Source of the DNA: Dactylonectria macrodidyma
Taxonomy: Eukaryota > Ascomycota > Sordariomycetes > Hypocreales > Nectriaceae
DNA: 64,000 nucleotides
Direction: 5' to 3'
NCBI GenBank assembly: GCA_020744425.1
Contig: JAGMUV010000028.1
Span: 868,001 to 932,000, forward strand
Shown here: positions 1-11,646 of the stretch, in pieces
Layout: the number at the start of each line of letters is the position of its first letter
How positions within the stretch are numbered: the stretch's first letter is position 1
Position numbers and translations under genes: made by a program
The notes under the pieces: model-generated
The model's database searches: none
Told to the model about the DNA's origin: nothing
The model's input: the letters and a program-made list of their open reading frames with translations, nothing else

Positions 1-1222
1 TAGGGGATATAAAAAGGTGTCTTAATTTATATGCATATAGACTAGCCTATCGGGTTCTTGGGGGCTGAAGCATTTAGTAGCAAGGGATGAAACCTGCTGT
101 AGGATAAAACCTGCTGTAACTACTGATATGCTCCTCTTCGCGAAAGCATCAGCCAAGGGTTCCTGAAAGTGCAATGTACTGGTTATAGATGGTATTCCTC
201 TAAGTTCACTTAAGTGAAAGCCTTCCCTTAGGGGGCGGTAAGTAGTTGTGGAAGCAGTACTCTCTGCGCGGCGTGCGGTCTAATAGCAGGGTTGAGAGTC
301 CAGACCTTCTGGCAAATTGATTTAGCTATTTAAGACATCTTGTGGGATACCCATTATTAATGGGTTACAGGGGGGGCTTAAAGCAGTGCTTAGGCCAATT
401 TAGGGCATCCGGGGCATTCTCTCTCCCATCTGGGAGCTCATGAGCTGGGGGGTAGAGAGCAAGATAGTGAAGATGTCTCAAACTGGGGGTGCAAGCTCAG
501 CTACTAGGGGCTTGGTTGCTCGAGTCTTTAGGTTTGACCCTGTTGACGCATCTCTGGGGGCGGTGTTCTTCCAATTCTTACTTTCTGCTTTGAGGAAGAG
601 AAAGTAGTGAGCTATAGCTTATTAATTAGGGGCTGAGAAGGCTGGCTTATATAGTTTCTATATAAGCTATTAGTTCTATAGGTAACTATAGACTATTATA
701 TCAAGTTAGCTAGATGTATGGGGTAAGTATTATAGAGTTTGAAATGACCTATAGCTATCTCTATGCTGAAGGGAACGCTTGATATAGCTGGAGCTCCCAC
801 TATATCTGCTTATTTTAGGCTGGTATAGAGGGAGCTAAGTGAGTGAATATTGTAATATAATGAGGTGATACAGAGGGTATAGCTAAGTTCTAGAGGCTCT
901 TCTTCTTTCTATTAAAATAGATATAGAGTTAGGGAAGTACTACTTATCTGGAGAGCTGTGGTACAATCTACGGGCACTGCCCCATTTTACTGTCTATATA
1001 CTAGGCGTAAGAAGGGGGGGCGTGGCTAAGGATATCGTTATCTTTAGCCCCTCCACACATACCCACCTTGTCAGCTTTTTTTTTTTTTTGAAAAAAAAAA
1101 AGAAAAGACATAAACAACTACTCTCCCACATCTTCTGTCAAGCTGTAAGTACGCCTAGCTTTGGTCAAAGACCGCTAAAAAGTCCTGAGGGTCAGACCAG
1201 GCACTATTTTCGACTACGCACC
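1..1222. other. Intergenic, AT-rich, no gene seen
   Basis: No reading frame with recognisable protein character is visible on either strand. The 600-960 stretch is rich in short TA-containing words such as tatag and ctata, as expected of mutated repeat DNA. A run of about 13 T followed by about 11 A lies near 1075-1101, just upstream of the decayed ORF that follows. Confidence 0.5.
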
Positions 1223-1900
1223 ATGTCTACAGCAGGGGCAGCTAATGCTGTTCCTGCTATTCCTCCTCAACGCCTAACACCCCACGGTCAACATTTACGA
1301 GATTTTCTATCAACTTTAAATGACGCTTTCGATACCCTTGTTGTCCCGACGCCAATCGCTTACACAAACCGCCATGACCGGGAATCATGGAGCGACCACA
1401 AACGACACTGGAGTGAATTCAGCACTCTCAGTGAGTGGACCAAGATCTCGCTGAAGGGGGCTCTTACACGTATCGGTTTTTTTCATTCACCAATCGGCAC
1501 ATTTCATACTGAAACTCGAGAGGGCGAACTATGCAGCGTCAGAAACTAGCAGTCCTGGGCCGCCATTTTAATCAACCGACCACGGGCTGGAAAGGCCCTA
1601 TTAATTTACGACCCGGCTTATAAACCTGAGCTCCGCTCAGAGCCTGACGCCAAAAAGTTTCTTAACGATCTTCAGTGGGACCTACGGGAACACTGTAAAG
1701 ATCAGGTGGTCAAATCGCGGGACCCAGCAAAACTTGAAGTATACTACTTCAATGACGGCATTGATGCAGAGCGCCCCGCGAACTTTACAGGCTGGGGAAA
1801 GTTAGCTCTAGAGCAAATTCGGCGCTGGCTAGCTGAAGGGGATCGCCTGTGGGAAGGCCCGGGGGATTCTAGGGCAGAGGGTTTTATTTGTGTGCAGTAG
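1223..1900 (+). pseudogene. Decayed hypothetical protein (two frames)
   Basis: An ATG at 1223 opens a frame of about 108 residues (MSTAGAANAV...) that stops at 1549. From about 1551 a second frame reads as good protein to a stop at 1900, with blocks AILINRPRAGKALLIYDP, KKFLNDLQWDLREHC and KLEVYYFNDG. The two halves look like one protein split by a frameshift or a missed intron. The second half reminds me of fungal multicopy hypothetical proteins, some of which sit near Ulp1-like proteases, but I cannot assign a function. The surroundings are AT-rich and gene-poor, which fits a relic of a repeated gene. Confidence 0.5.
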
Positions 1901-2330
1901 TTTCTTTGTTTTCTTTGAATAAATAATATATTATGTTAAAGAATAATCTGTTAACTATGTAGTATTATTATGAAAAAAATTGAAGTAGGTTTATATATTA
2001 CTAATGCTTATAAGTTATAAAATCTATAGAGATTCTTAACATTTGTAAGGCTAGGGGCAGCATGTCCTAGCTGCACAAAGACCAATCGACCGTTAGGGCA
2101 AAAGATCAAGCAATTCCAGTAGACTGCGTCACTGAATTGTGCTGCGCAACGGTTAATGAGGCGTTCCGCGAACCCTCGCCGAGAGCTCCGCGAACCCCGC
2201 CTTATAACATTTTACTTTTTTTCGCTTTAACTTTTAAAAAACCTATTATAACCTTACTAATATAAAATAAAAAATATTTAATTAAATACTTTAATTATTT
2301 TAAATTTAAAATAAAAATGTCTTATAATTT
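1901..2330. other. AT-rich block, no gene
   Basis: Two strongly AT-rich stretches (about 1905-2045 and 2205-2330) flank a short stretch of normal composition. No coding signal is visible. The composition is what RIP-mutated repeat DNA looks like in ascomycetes. Confidence 0.5.
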
Positions 2331-2679
2331 GTCACGGCCCAGGCCGCGACCTGTATCGAGACCAGGCAGTCAAGGACAGCAGAACCCCAGAAGATCACGT
2401 GCCCCACCTGGACCGACCAAGTAGTAACAACGGTCCCTCGGGACCGTTCAGTATATAGTCATCTGAGAAGTGCACATCTAGTATGGGCAGCTCCTCAGCT
2501 ATTAATAACACTTGGTTACATTGAGTACCTCAGACTTATTACTGCTTGGTTTCCCGTAAAGGCTCTATAAGGCAGCTAGTGCACCTGCTTAATTGCTATA
2601 ATTGCGATCAAGGCCTAATCTTTTGCCCTGTGGCGTAACGGTCTAGGTGCCCGTTACTGTAACGTGACTAGCCGTTACA
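2330..2679. repeat. Possible solo LTR
   Basis: The stretch begins TGTCACGGCCC and ends GCCGTTACA, that is, TG...CA termini about 350 bp apart, with TATA-like words (tatatag, ctctataag) inside. Fungal Gypsy LTRs often start this way. No 5-bp target duplication was found (taatt on the left, agact on the right) and no second copy is in the window, so this is a suggestion only. Confidence 0.25.
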
Positions 2680-3569
2680 AGACTCTACTATTACCAGACG
2701 TGACTGACATTGTTCAAGTACGACACACCTGATTCATTGCTACATAAACCCTTAGATCAGGTTCCCAACCTACCCTAGACTCACGAGCCCAGGGCAGTGT
2801 ACCGATCGTCATATAATTATAGCTATTTTCTATAAATAGATATTATAATTGTTGCAGGGATCACACACTCGTTATGTCACTCGTTGTGACACGTTGGGTA
2901 TAGGATACAAGAGTCTTTGGAAGCGTGCAGAATAGCTAGAGGATGTAGGAAAGTTATCGCCCTTAAATACAGTGTGTGCCTTCCCAACGGTCCCCCTGGA
3001 GACCTCATTCCTACAGTCAGTCGGTTGCTAGGGCCGGTTTGTTAGGAACGCGATGTCTTGTATCGCGACATGCGTCACATTCCGTTGTGACTTGCTAGCA
3101 GCAACAATAATATTTAATAGTAGCGATTTTGCTGATTTTAGTAGGGAAAGGTGGTCAGCTAAGCCCCTGATCCGTAAATGAGTGGTCTGATTTACAAAGA
3201 ACTGCCTGGATTGTCGTACTTAGAACAATTCTCATGTTAGCTATGTCTCCCCATTCCGTAAAACGTTGAGTACTAACTAACTGAAGTACTCCAGATCTAG
3301 AGGCGCGATTATAACATTGAGGGGTCTCGCTATCTGTCCTTCGTTAGCTGAAAGACATGTCCTAAAGAGAACTGACAGTGATGCCGGCCTTTCGCCTTCG
3401 AACAGGAGATCCGGAACCCAGCCTACTTGGCCAGAGAGGCTATAGTAACTTCACATAGCGAAGCGATTATTTAGAGAGCCACTTAGCTAGCCGCAGGTGG
3501 TGCTAGGAATGCTAATCCCACTAACCTAATAAAGCTTATGCAACTTTCGGACTCTTGCTCCCTTACTAA
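2680..3569. other. Intergenic, no gene seen
   Basis: Composition is near average and all frames are short. No conserved protein block was recognised. Part of it may belong to the repeat DNA on either side. Confidence 0.4.
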
Positions 3570-4570
3570 TGTAAGGCGACTATTGCGACAGTGGTGGCCG
3601 CAGCCTAGGGCTAGGGCCCTAGATAGAGGGCCACAGTAGTTATGTAGTTCACGCGCCGGGCACTCGAGGAATGCTCGGCAAGTGAACGCTTTAGAATACA
3701 GCGATGCCTACCCTTAAGACTCTTGTCAGCGCCCTGGTGAATCTAACCCTACACCCTCCCGTACTAGGGGCAAGGCCACAACGGCTACAGCGACTATTAG
3801 ATGGCTGTGTGGAAGGCTGCCTCGAGCGACAGCAAAGAGGGCTTTTGCCCACCGTGTTATCGTCATTCTTAGGGTTCTCGTCTTCATCCCCTGGTTCAGA
3901 ATCGCACTCTACCCCTAATTGCTTGAGATACCTCTGAGGCCGAGCAGGCGAGAGAAGCAAATTGAAGTAGTCCTTGGCGTCAATATCGGATTCAGAGAAC
4001 TCCCCCTTATTACCTATATTTATCCTATCCTGTTCTGGATGTGTGCTATGACCGTCGGCTAATCCAGTGGTTAGCCTGCATAACGATTACAGTGACGGCT
4101 AGGGATGCCTTCTCCAGGCTTATTAGGAACTGTAGAGACGCCTAGTTGAGATACTGAGGGAGTCAGGAAGATAGTCTCCCCTGCATAGCGCTGTAAACGA
4201 TAGTCGCGCTATATAGCCACCTGCCTTACCTTTACCTCAGCCTTAGAGGCATTATCTTATAAGTCTTTCCCGCTCTTATAGAGCCTAGAAGCTAAGTAAG
4301 AGTACTTAGTATTAGTTATACTACTTAGGACAGTAAATAGATTAGAATTTAATGCGATTTGATCGGTTATTACCTATACAGTTAGTTGTAAGGTTAGATT
4401 CACTAGGGCGCTGACAAGAGTCTTGAGGGTAGGCATCGCTGTCTTCTAAAGCGTTCACTTGCCGAGCATTCCTCGAGTGCCCGGCGCGTGAACTATATAA
4501 CTACTGTGGCCCTCTATCTAGGGCCCTAGCCCTAGGCTGCGGCCACCACTGTCGCAATAGTCGCCTTACA
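3570..4570. repeat. 1.0-kb element with 179-bp inverted repeats
   Basis: The left arm 3570-3748 (TGTAAGGCGACTATTGCGAC...) is matched in inverted orientation by 4392-4570 (...GTCGCAATAGTCGCCTTACA) with few mismatches. The arms flank about 643 bp of unique sequence. The spacer carries no transposase, so this looks like a non-autonomous inverted-repeat element. No convincing target duplication is present. The right end abuts the first readable codons of the piggyBac relic, which suggests insertion into that element. Confidence 0.75.
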
Positions 4571-4574
4571 CAAC

Positions 4575-6395
4575 ACTTTGTGCCTCTATCCCTAGTTAAA
4601 AGCTGGGCTAAATATACCAATCAATGGGTTAACAGCTTGCTGAAGAGGGGAGTTATTAACAGCGCTGACTATGTATTAAAGAACGCTCATGCCTACAAGA
4701 CTGGACTCTGACTACTGCAGCAGGGATATATATATGGCTCGGGATACTAATATATATAGGCATTCATAAGGAAATTGCAGTTGAAGACCATTGGAAGACC
4801 CCTCAGTTAGGAGAGCAGCGTCCTGAACACTCGATTCTTAAGTTCATAGCATATGGCCGGTTTCAGCTCCTTTATCGTCACCTTCGCTTATGTGACTATA
4901 CCCAATTTGAGGATAATGAGAGCTTTCCTATAGTCTTTCAATGCGCGTAACCGTGGTCTGAGCATATATAACTAGCTATAACAGAGCTCTGCGAGCCGGG
5001 TTCGCACCTCTCTGTGGATGAGGGCATGATCTGTTACACAGGAAGGGACTCGTAAGCCGCATACATACCAAAAAAGCCCATTGGCACAGGATTCAAGGTA
5101 TGGGTTGTGGCATAAGTTGGCCTCTTTTTGGGGTGGATTTGGCACCAGCCCGGTGCAAAATACGGCCCTTTTAGCGTCGAACGTCCAAAGAGGAAGAAAT
5201 CGGTATCTGAAGGAGGGAGAGGCGGCCGCCGCGGCCGAGGAAGAGCGAGAGGGAGAGGGAAAGGTCGCCAACAGAGGGAAGCTAAGGAGGCTGATAAGGT
5301 CGAGGAAGTTATCCACGTCCTCACAGACAGCGAGGATAAGATCATCGCGTTGAACTCAACTCAGAGTGTCGTTGTTGCCCTCATAAACCTGCTACCACAA
5401 TCGACATGTCACGTCTTTGTGGATAACCTCTTCTCGTCGCCGAATCTCTTCCTCTCTCTTCGTCAGCACGGCCACGGTGCTACAGGCACAGCCCGCCCTA
5501 ACTGCGGCATATTTAAAGAGCTTACTGACGCGAAGAAGATCGATAAGTCAGGGAAATCAGGGTTCAAATAGTCATACCTACCCCAGATAATAAGGTAAAA
5601 AGCCTTGATACTATTAGCTGTCATTCCTTACTAACTTATCCTTTCTGACTATAGGTAAATCAAATCGCGTGGAAGTATAATGCCCTCGTGTTGTCCTTGT
5701 CAACCGTGTTCAAGGGCGACGAGAGATGCGAGCGTTGGAGGAAGCGGCCGTCAACAACAACCTCTACATCACAGCCGATACGGCGTTTTTTCAGTGACGA
5801 GGCAGTCAAGCTGATATCGATCCCTACAGTGGCTGCTGCTTGTAATCAAGAGATGAATCATGTGGATCGAGGAGACCAAATGAGGTCATATCAGGGCTAT
5901 GATCTTGCTATCCGCCGCGGCGCTTGGCAGGCTCTCACTTAGACGTTCTTATTAGATGTGGTCCTCGTGAATAGCTTCCTTTTGCAACTTAACGGCCAGC
6001 CGGGTTGGAAGTGATATATGAATCAGAAAGACTGGCGCTAATGCCTTCATAATGCGCTTTTCAAGGCATTCCATAAGGACAGTCAGTCAAGGCGAAAGTT
6101 TCGGGCCGGGGACGAATTTACGCCAGTGGAACAGCATAAATTTATCTCGAGAGGGAAACTATTAGACTGCCTTGCCTGTCAAGGTCTTCGTGTTGGGCAG
6201 CCTAGGTCAAGGAGCTCAAAGCGAGTATTAGCGCTGATCAGCAGCAATAAAAGAGGGCTGCAGCGCCGGCAATCAAGGAAGGGATGTGAGCAATGTAATA
6301 TCGCACTTTGTAACTCAAAATATTGTTGGGACTTTTATCACAGGTGTTGGATTGATCCCTCGTGTGGTGGCATAAGACCCGAATTTGCATAAACC
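4575..6395 (+). pseudogene. PiggyBac-like (DDE_Tnp_1_7) transposase relic
   Basis: Several frames together spell a piggyBac-type transposase. An N-terminal block RFQLLYRHLRL lies near 4860. The first catalytic-Asp region LSVDEGM, followed by GR, PKKPIGTGFKVW and WIWHQPGAKYGP, lies near 5010-5160. The second acidic region FVDNLFSSPNL lies near 5420. After a likely intron come ACNQEMNHVDRGDQMRSY near 5840 and a C-terminal cysteine-rich finger (CLAC...CEQCNIALC...C...YH) to about 6360. In-frame stops fall at WSEHI*LAI, GRDS*AAYIP and VVA*VGL; each is TAA where the family has a residue compatible with CAA. A low-complexity Gly/Arg insert sits between the catalytic regions. The element is dead, and its start is lost at the inverted-repeat element. 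Confidence 0.85.
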
Positions 6396-8150
6396 TTTGA
6401 TACACAGATATTCTAGCTTTAGTCAGATGACTAGAAAACCCCTCTCGAGAAAAGAGGGGGCCGGAGGCATCCTTGATCAATACAATCATCATCTTTAAGC
6501 TCCATGCTCGATTGAACGTTGTCATCCCTGATCGAATTGACCGTATCGGATCCAATAAGTTAATTTAGGTGGAGAGATAATTATGTACCTTTCATGCGTG
6601 GATTTTAATTGGCTAGACCCCCTTGTAGTGACCGCGTTGAAGGCTTCCACACTCAAGGGGATAATGAGGGACCAAGAAACGCTCCTTCTATAGCATGAAG
6701 ATATCTTCTCTTTAGCCCACATCCAGAATCATACTGCCTTTTATACATATTTCTCAAAGAGTTGGAAGGCGTTAAACATAGCCCAATAGCTTAGGTCTAG
6801 GTCGGTATTCGCACCCTAATCTTCATACTGGGTGAAGAAGCTATAACCTTTTTAATATTACGAAGGAAAAACAAAAGCTTGTTCCCCTTTCTTAATATCC
6901 ATAGTGAAACGACGGGAAGACGCTAGAGTATGGGTTTTAGTCCAGGGCAAGGCCCACAGTTCCTCCTGGACTTAGAACCTACGATAAAACAACCGCCGCA
7001 ATAGCTGCTTTCTGACCGGGCGTCTACTAGGCTCTCCAGGTTAGCAACTAGGGGCACAAGGCTGAAAATACCCACACTATTCAAGTCTTGTGGCGCCCCT
7101 TGGCGCACTACTGCCTAGCCGCCTCCTTAATAGTACTAATGTCGAAGATGCGGGTAGTGTAGATAGTTCACGTAGGCGTAGGGCTCGCGGCGGAGGAACG
7201 CCCGGTCGCAGTGGACGCTTTTACCGGCGAGCAGGCCGCGGCGGTGCTCAGGGATGAAGCGCCTCATGTACTCGTAGGGGTCGTCTGCGGCCTGCTCCGG
7301 CGTCGTGGTGGAGGCCAGGACGGCGGTGAGGCCCGAGTCAGCATGTGTCTTGGCGCGCTACTCGTCTCTCTGGTCGAGGCGGGATGAGGGCTAGTGGATG
7401 AGAGCGTGGAAGCCCTCCTTGTCGAGGATTTCAAGGTTTCTAGTGGTGATGATGCAGTACATTTTGAGGATCTTATCTATGCCAGTGTCTAGACCTATCA
7501 TCTAAAATTAGAGATAGAGGGTGTGTGAGCGAGACTATAGCCATATCTAATTGGAGTGACGTAATATACCTCACAGTCGATCTATACGAGGGGATCATTA
7601 GCCGTGCTCTTTGGCTTGTCCGACTGGTCTTCTGGGTTTGTAGCTATGATTTCTTTGTGGAGATTGTCGGGTTCATCCGGGAGCCCCTAGAGCCCCTAAG
7701 AGCCCCTAAGACCCCTTGCTGTGGCGCACCTCCAGTCGCCCAGGCGTGCAACAGCGCCTGGGCACCTAACGCGCTGGAACATGGCGAATTCTCAATCGCC
7801 GTCTCCTCATTGGCAACATAGTCTACTCCATTGCGTCCCATCATAGATCTAACTGTCTTTAACATCGGCATATGCGAGACTAATCACAGCCAAGCAGTCA
7901 CCGCGGGGTTCCTCCGGTCAGCTTCCCAGCTACCTTACATTGCTTAAGACTCCTTAAAACTCACTGCCTGCTTTTATCGTTTTCTCGTTGTCTGGCTCTC
8001 TGTCGCCTTTTCATGACCATCTAGGCAGATATAACCCAAATCAGCTACTTGTACTTAACCACCTCAGAGATCTCAAGTGAGACGCAGAACACCAAGACCC
8101 ATTCGTCAATTCATTCCCAGTCACTACGTCACCAAGAAACCTCATCAATC
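6396..8150. other. Intergenic with small relics
   Basis: No intact gene. Read on the minus strand, about 7141-7500 holds protein-like blocks (KMYCIITTRNLEILDKEGF, PYEYMRRFIPEHRRGLL) broken by stops, probably a pseudogene of unknown family. A short tandem run of agcccct lies at about 7681-7713. A hairpin of gcccaggcg and cgcctgggc lies at about 7739-7763. The last 200 bp are the likely promoter and leader of the oxidoreductase gene. Confidence 0.45.
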
Positions 8151-9764
8151 ATGGCTCCAGTAAAAACCCTACTATCCAAGCTCACCAAGCGCAACCCCCC
8201 CAAGCCTGCTGACCCTCCGCCATTATTCCTTGTCAACCCCACGCCCAGGCCCGAAATGTCGGAGCATCCACCGCGCTTACTTATCATCGGAGCCGGCTCT
8301 CGGGGCCGCAACTACGCCAAGACCATCGTCGGATCGTCTAATGGCGTTGTAGTCGCCGTCGCCGAGCCCGACAAGTTCAAGCGAGAGTTCCTAGGCCGGT
8401 ACCATATCTGGGGTGACAACAGCCCCGGAGAGGGCCAGTCTTTTAATGATTGGCGCGAGTTCCTTGAGTACGAGCAGGACCGCCGGCGGCGGGTGGCGGC
8501 AGGCGAGGAGGGGGTTCCTGAGGGCGTTGACGTGGCTTTCGTTTGCGTCTTGGACGAGATGCATCGTGACGTCGTCGTCGGCCTCGCGCCGCTCGGGTTG
8601 CACATCATGTGCGAGAAGCCTCTCGCGTGCTCCCTCCAGGACTGTCTCGACATGTACAAGGCGCTACGCCCTTGGCAGGCCTCCAAGGTTTTCTCTATCG
8701 GCCATGCGCTACGGTATAGTCCTCACAACATCCTCCTGCGGAAGCTGCTTGTCGAAGACCGCGTTATTGGCGATATCTCGAGTATCACCCACACCGAGCC
8801 TATTGGCTGGTGGCACTATACGCACTCGTACGTTAGGGGCAATTGGCGCAACGACCAGATGACAGCACCGGCCCTCCTGACTAAGAGCTGCCATGATGTC
8901 GATCTTCTGCTCTGGCTGCTCTGCTCCCCGGAGAAGGCCGGCCAGGGGGAGCCGCATCTCCCCTCGACCGTCTCATCCTCGGGCAGCCTCCATTACTTTA
9001 AGAAGAGCCGCAAGCCAGCGGCCGCTGGCACGTCGACCAACTGTATGAGATGTCCCCTTGGCGACTCGGGGTGCAAATTCTCAGCAAAGAATATCTACCT
9101 CGGTCCTAGGCTACTTGGTCTCCAGGCGGGAAACACCCAGTGGCCCATCAACACCGTTGTCCATGATATTGAAGACTACCCGATGCTGGCGGATAAGGAG
9201 ATAGCCCTGGCCAAGGCGCTGGAGGAGGACTATAATGAGACGACGCCTAAGTCAGAGATCAAGTCCCGGAACTGGTTCGGCCGCTGCGTGTTCGAGTCCG
9301 ATAATAACGTCTGTGACGACCAGTACGTTACAATCACCTGGCCCGAGTCAACGCAGCCGGCCAAGACGGCGACACTGCATATGGTGGCGCAGACTAAGAA
9401 GATGGGCCGCCGCTACTCCAACATCTACGGCGAGCACGGCGAGGTATACGCCGACTCGCGCCAGATTGTCGTCGAGGACTTTAACACGGGCGAGACCAAG
9501 ACATACTACCCGCACATCGAGGGCCTGGGCCACGGCGGCGGCGACCAGGTCCTGGTGCGGCAGTTCGTGCTAGCGTGCGATCGTATGAAGAACCACGGCT
9601 GGGAAGCGTCGAAAGCGCAGAACGAGCTCATTGGGTGTACGCTCGACGAGGTGCTCAGGAGCTATGCCATGGTGTTTGCGGCGGAGGAGGCGAGGGTGGG
9701 CCGAAAGGTGTTGGACTGGGAGGAGTGGTGGGATAGTGCGGTTAGGAAGCAATTAGAATCCTAA
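8151..9764 (+). CDS. Gfo/Idh/MocA-family oxidoreductase
   Basis: A single-exon gene of 537 residues encoding an NAD(P)-dependent sugar or polyol dehydrogenase of the Gfo/Idh/MocA family. The nucleotide-binding Rossmann motif IIGAGSRG is at residues 45-52. The family CEKPLA motif is at 154-159. The catalytic-type K245-x2-H248-D249-x-D251 cluster (TKSCHDVDLL) is present. A C-x2-C-x6-C cluster (CMRCPLGDSGC) near residue 295 is an added feature that could bind metal. The ATG at 8151 has a good context (atcATGG); the longer open frame upstream has only a TTG. There are no stops or frameshifts and the gene is GC-rich, unlike the surrounding relics, so it is probably functional. The substrate cannot be told from sequence. 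Confidence 0.9.
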   Translation: MAPVKTLLSKLTKRNPPKPADPPPLFLVNPTPRPEMSEHPPRLLIIGAGSRGRNYAKTIVGSSNGVVVAVAEPDKFKREFLGRYHIWGDNSPGEGQSFNDWREFLEYEQDRRRRVAAGEEGVPEGVDVAFVCVLDEMHRDVVVGLAPLGLHIMCEKPLACSLQDCLDMYKALRPWQASKVFSIGHALRYSPHNILLRKLLVEDRVIGDISSITHTEPIGWWHYTHSYVRGNWRNDQMTAPALLTKSCHDVDLLLWLLCSPEKAGQGEPHLPSTVSSSGSLHYFKKSRKPAAAGTSTNCMRCPLGDSGCKFSAKNIYLGPRLLGLQAGNTQWPINTVVHDIEDYPMLADKEIALAKALEEDYNETTPKSEIKSRNWFGRCVFESDNNVCDDQYVTITWPESTQPAKTATLHMVAQTKKMGRRYSNIYGEHGEVYADSRQIVVEDFNTGETKTYYPHIEGLGHGGGDQVLVRQFVLACDRMKNHGWEASKAQNELIGCTLDEVLRSYAMVFAAEEARVGRKVLDWEEWWDSAVRKQLES

Positions 9765-11646
9765 TGGGTGGGTTTGTGGTCTCTTAGGACTGGTGATGAA
9801 TATTTGGGTATATAACTCATGGATAGGCAGTGTGCGTTACGGTTAGACCTGAGGGTTAGTAATGGGGCTGGTTTGCGCATCTCACAGTTATCGAGGGTCG
9901 TGGATCTTAGGGCATTAATGATGTTCATATTTCATGAAACGAGGAACGCAGGATACCTATGTATGCACTAGAAACGACGTATAATATATACTCTTGCAAC
10001 TAATCCAAGAATGAATACCTTCGTCATAAGCCCTCTCATACTTGCGGTAACGGACTCTTGTGGGGTCTATAGAAACCTCTATATAAAGAAAAAAGGCGCT
10101 AATGAACACAGGGGGTAGAATCTGTAGAAGAGATCAGTGTAGAGCCTATAGATATTATCACAGGCTAAAATGGTCAAGATGGGTATATAGGAAGAGAACT
10201 TATATATAATATTACGTAGTGTCAGTCTAGTAAAATAAGTTATAAGTTAAGAGAGAAACCTATAAAATAAGATATTTATATTTAGAGATTTAAGGTTAAT
10301 TATAGATTAACGTATTCTTACTTATTACTTATCTTAGTTATTAATTAGAATATTATACTACTAATGATGTATATAATAAGCGAGTGCGCAATATAAGCAA
10401 GTGCATAATTCAATTCTATTTTCGTATTACCCTCAGCTATTCGCTTCGATTGCTTTCAACCTATTAATAATCCATATTGTGCTTAGTCGAGTTCACCTAG
10501 TGCCACTCTTTCGTAGTCGAGGTAACTCCGTAACTAAGTAGCTATAAGGCGCAGGCTGTCTCCTGATTATTCAACCCTAAGTCTTCGAAACAAGTCTAGT
10601 CATGTGATGTTGCGTTTGCCATGATCGGAAATGCTGACACCGAAATTCAACCCTTTGGTTAGACCTCGCTTCGCTATCGTCGCATTCAGGTTAGACCGGA
10701 CATGGATCCTTGCAACATCCCATTGCAACCCTGAGACGGCACATCGGGCCTGCAAACTTAGTCGGCAACCTCAAGAGGCCTGCAAGGGGCCAGGGAAATA
10801 AACGGATTGAAACTGGAGTATGGGGTCTGGAGGTGAGTTGTCTAAGGCATAGACATTGCGTGTGTTTGTTTCTTGTCAACACAACAGAAGATAATTGACC
10901 CAGTCACAGCAGGCTCCAGGCGCCATCCGTGCCATTTCGCCCAACATTTCCCAACCTCTCACCTATATTGGAGATATTCGCAAATCAGGATTTGTCCTTT
11001 AATCCATCGTGCTCACATATGCTTCCATCCACATCATTGATCTACTCTCGGACCGAGAGTCTCGGTCCCTCAGGTATATTCAATTCTCGTGCCGCGAGCG
11101 TACATCTTTCCTCCACCCTTCGCAAGCACCGAGATGTCTCGTTCCACTTCCGTATTGGTTATTAGAGTCCGAACGATGCAAGGTCACTCCTTCGCCGACA
11201 AAAACATCCTCCACCTCCGAGAGCAAAGCTTGGATGATCCAGATATCATGCCGAGTTGCCATCATCGGTGTCAAGGCTGGGGTTATCGAGACCGTTGACC
11301 ACTTTCAGTCCCTCATCTGCCTCATCGACGCCGTGGCTGAACGTTTCCGCATTCTGGACCCCCTGTTGCTAATTCTCACGATACCCATTTCTTCGGGCCA
11401 TCTTCCGTCCTTCGAATACCATGCTTTGCAGCCTTGTGCCGCTTCCTGCGTCCATCGGGTATGTGAGCGTTGGTGCTCGTTGTAACGTACACACTAAGCC
11501 ACGGCCAATCTTGGTCCGTCGCTATGTGTCAAGATCGCGGCTAGGATCGCAACACCACCCATCCCGGCTTGTTTCCGATCCATTGCAAGGTCTCCGTAGC
11601 GTGGAAAGATGCATCGACGTCTTGAACAGTTGCGAGCAGGTACTTC
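9765..11646. other. Intergenic, no supported gene
   Basis: An AT-rich block lies at 10180-10440. Overlapping frames at 10929-11699 on the plus strand are open for up to about 158 residues, but none shows a recognisable domain and they shift frame repeatedly. The end of this span lies opposite the last exon and 3' region of the RasGEF gene. Confidence 0.4.

Noticed and set aside
7735..7766. tRNA-like hairpin
   Set aside because: Only one stem is present; no D or T arm and no TTCGA-type box B nearby.
8049..8150. Longer start for the oxidoreductase
   Set aside because: The frame start at 8049 is a TTG; the first ATG at 8151 has a good context and no family homology lies upstream.
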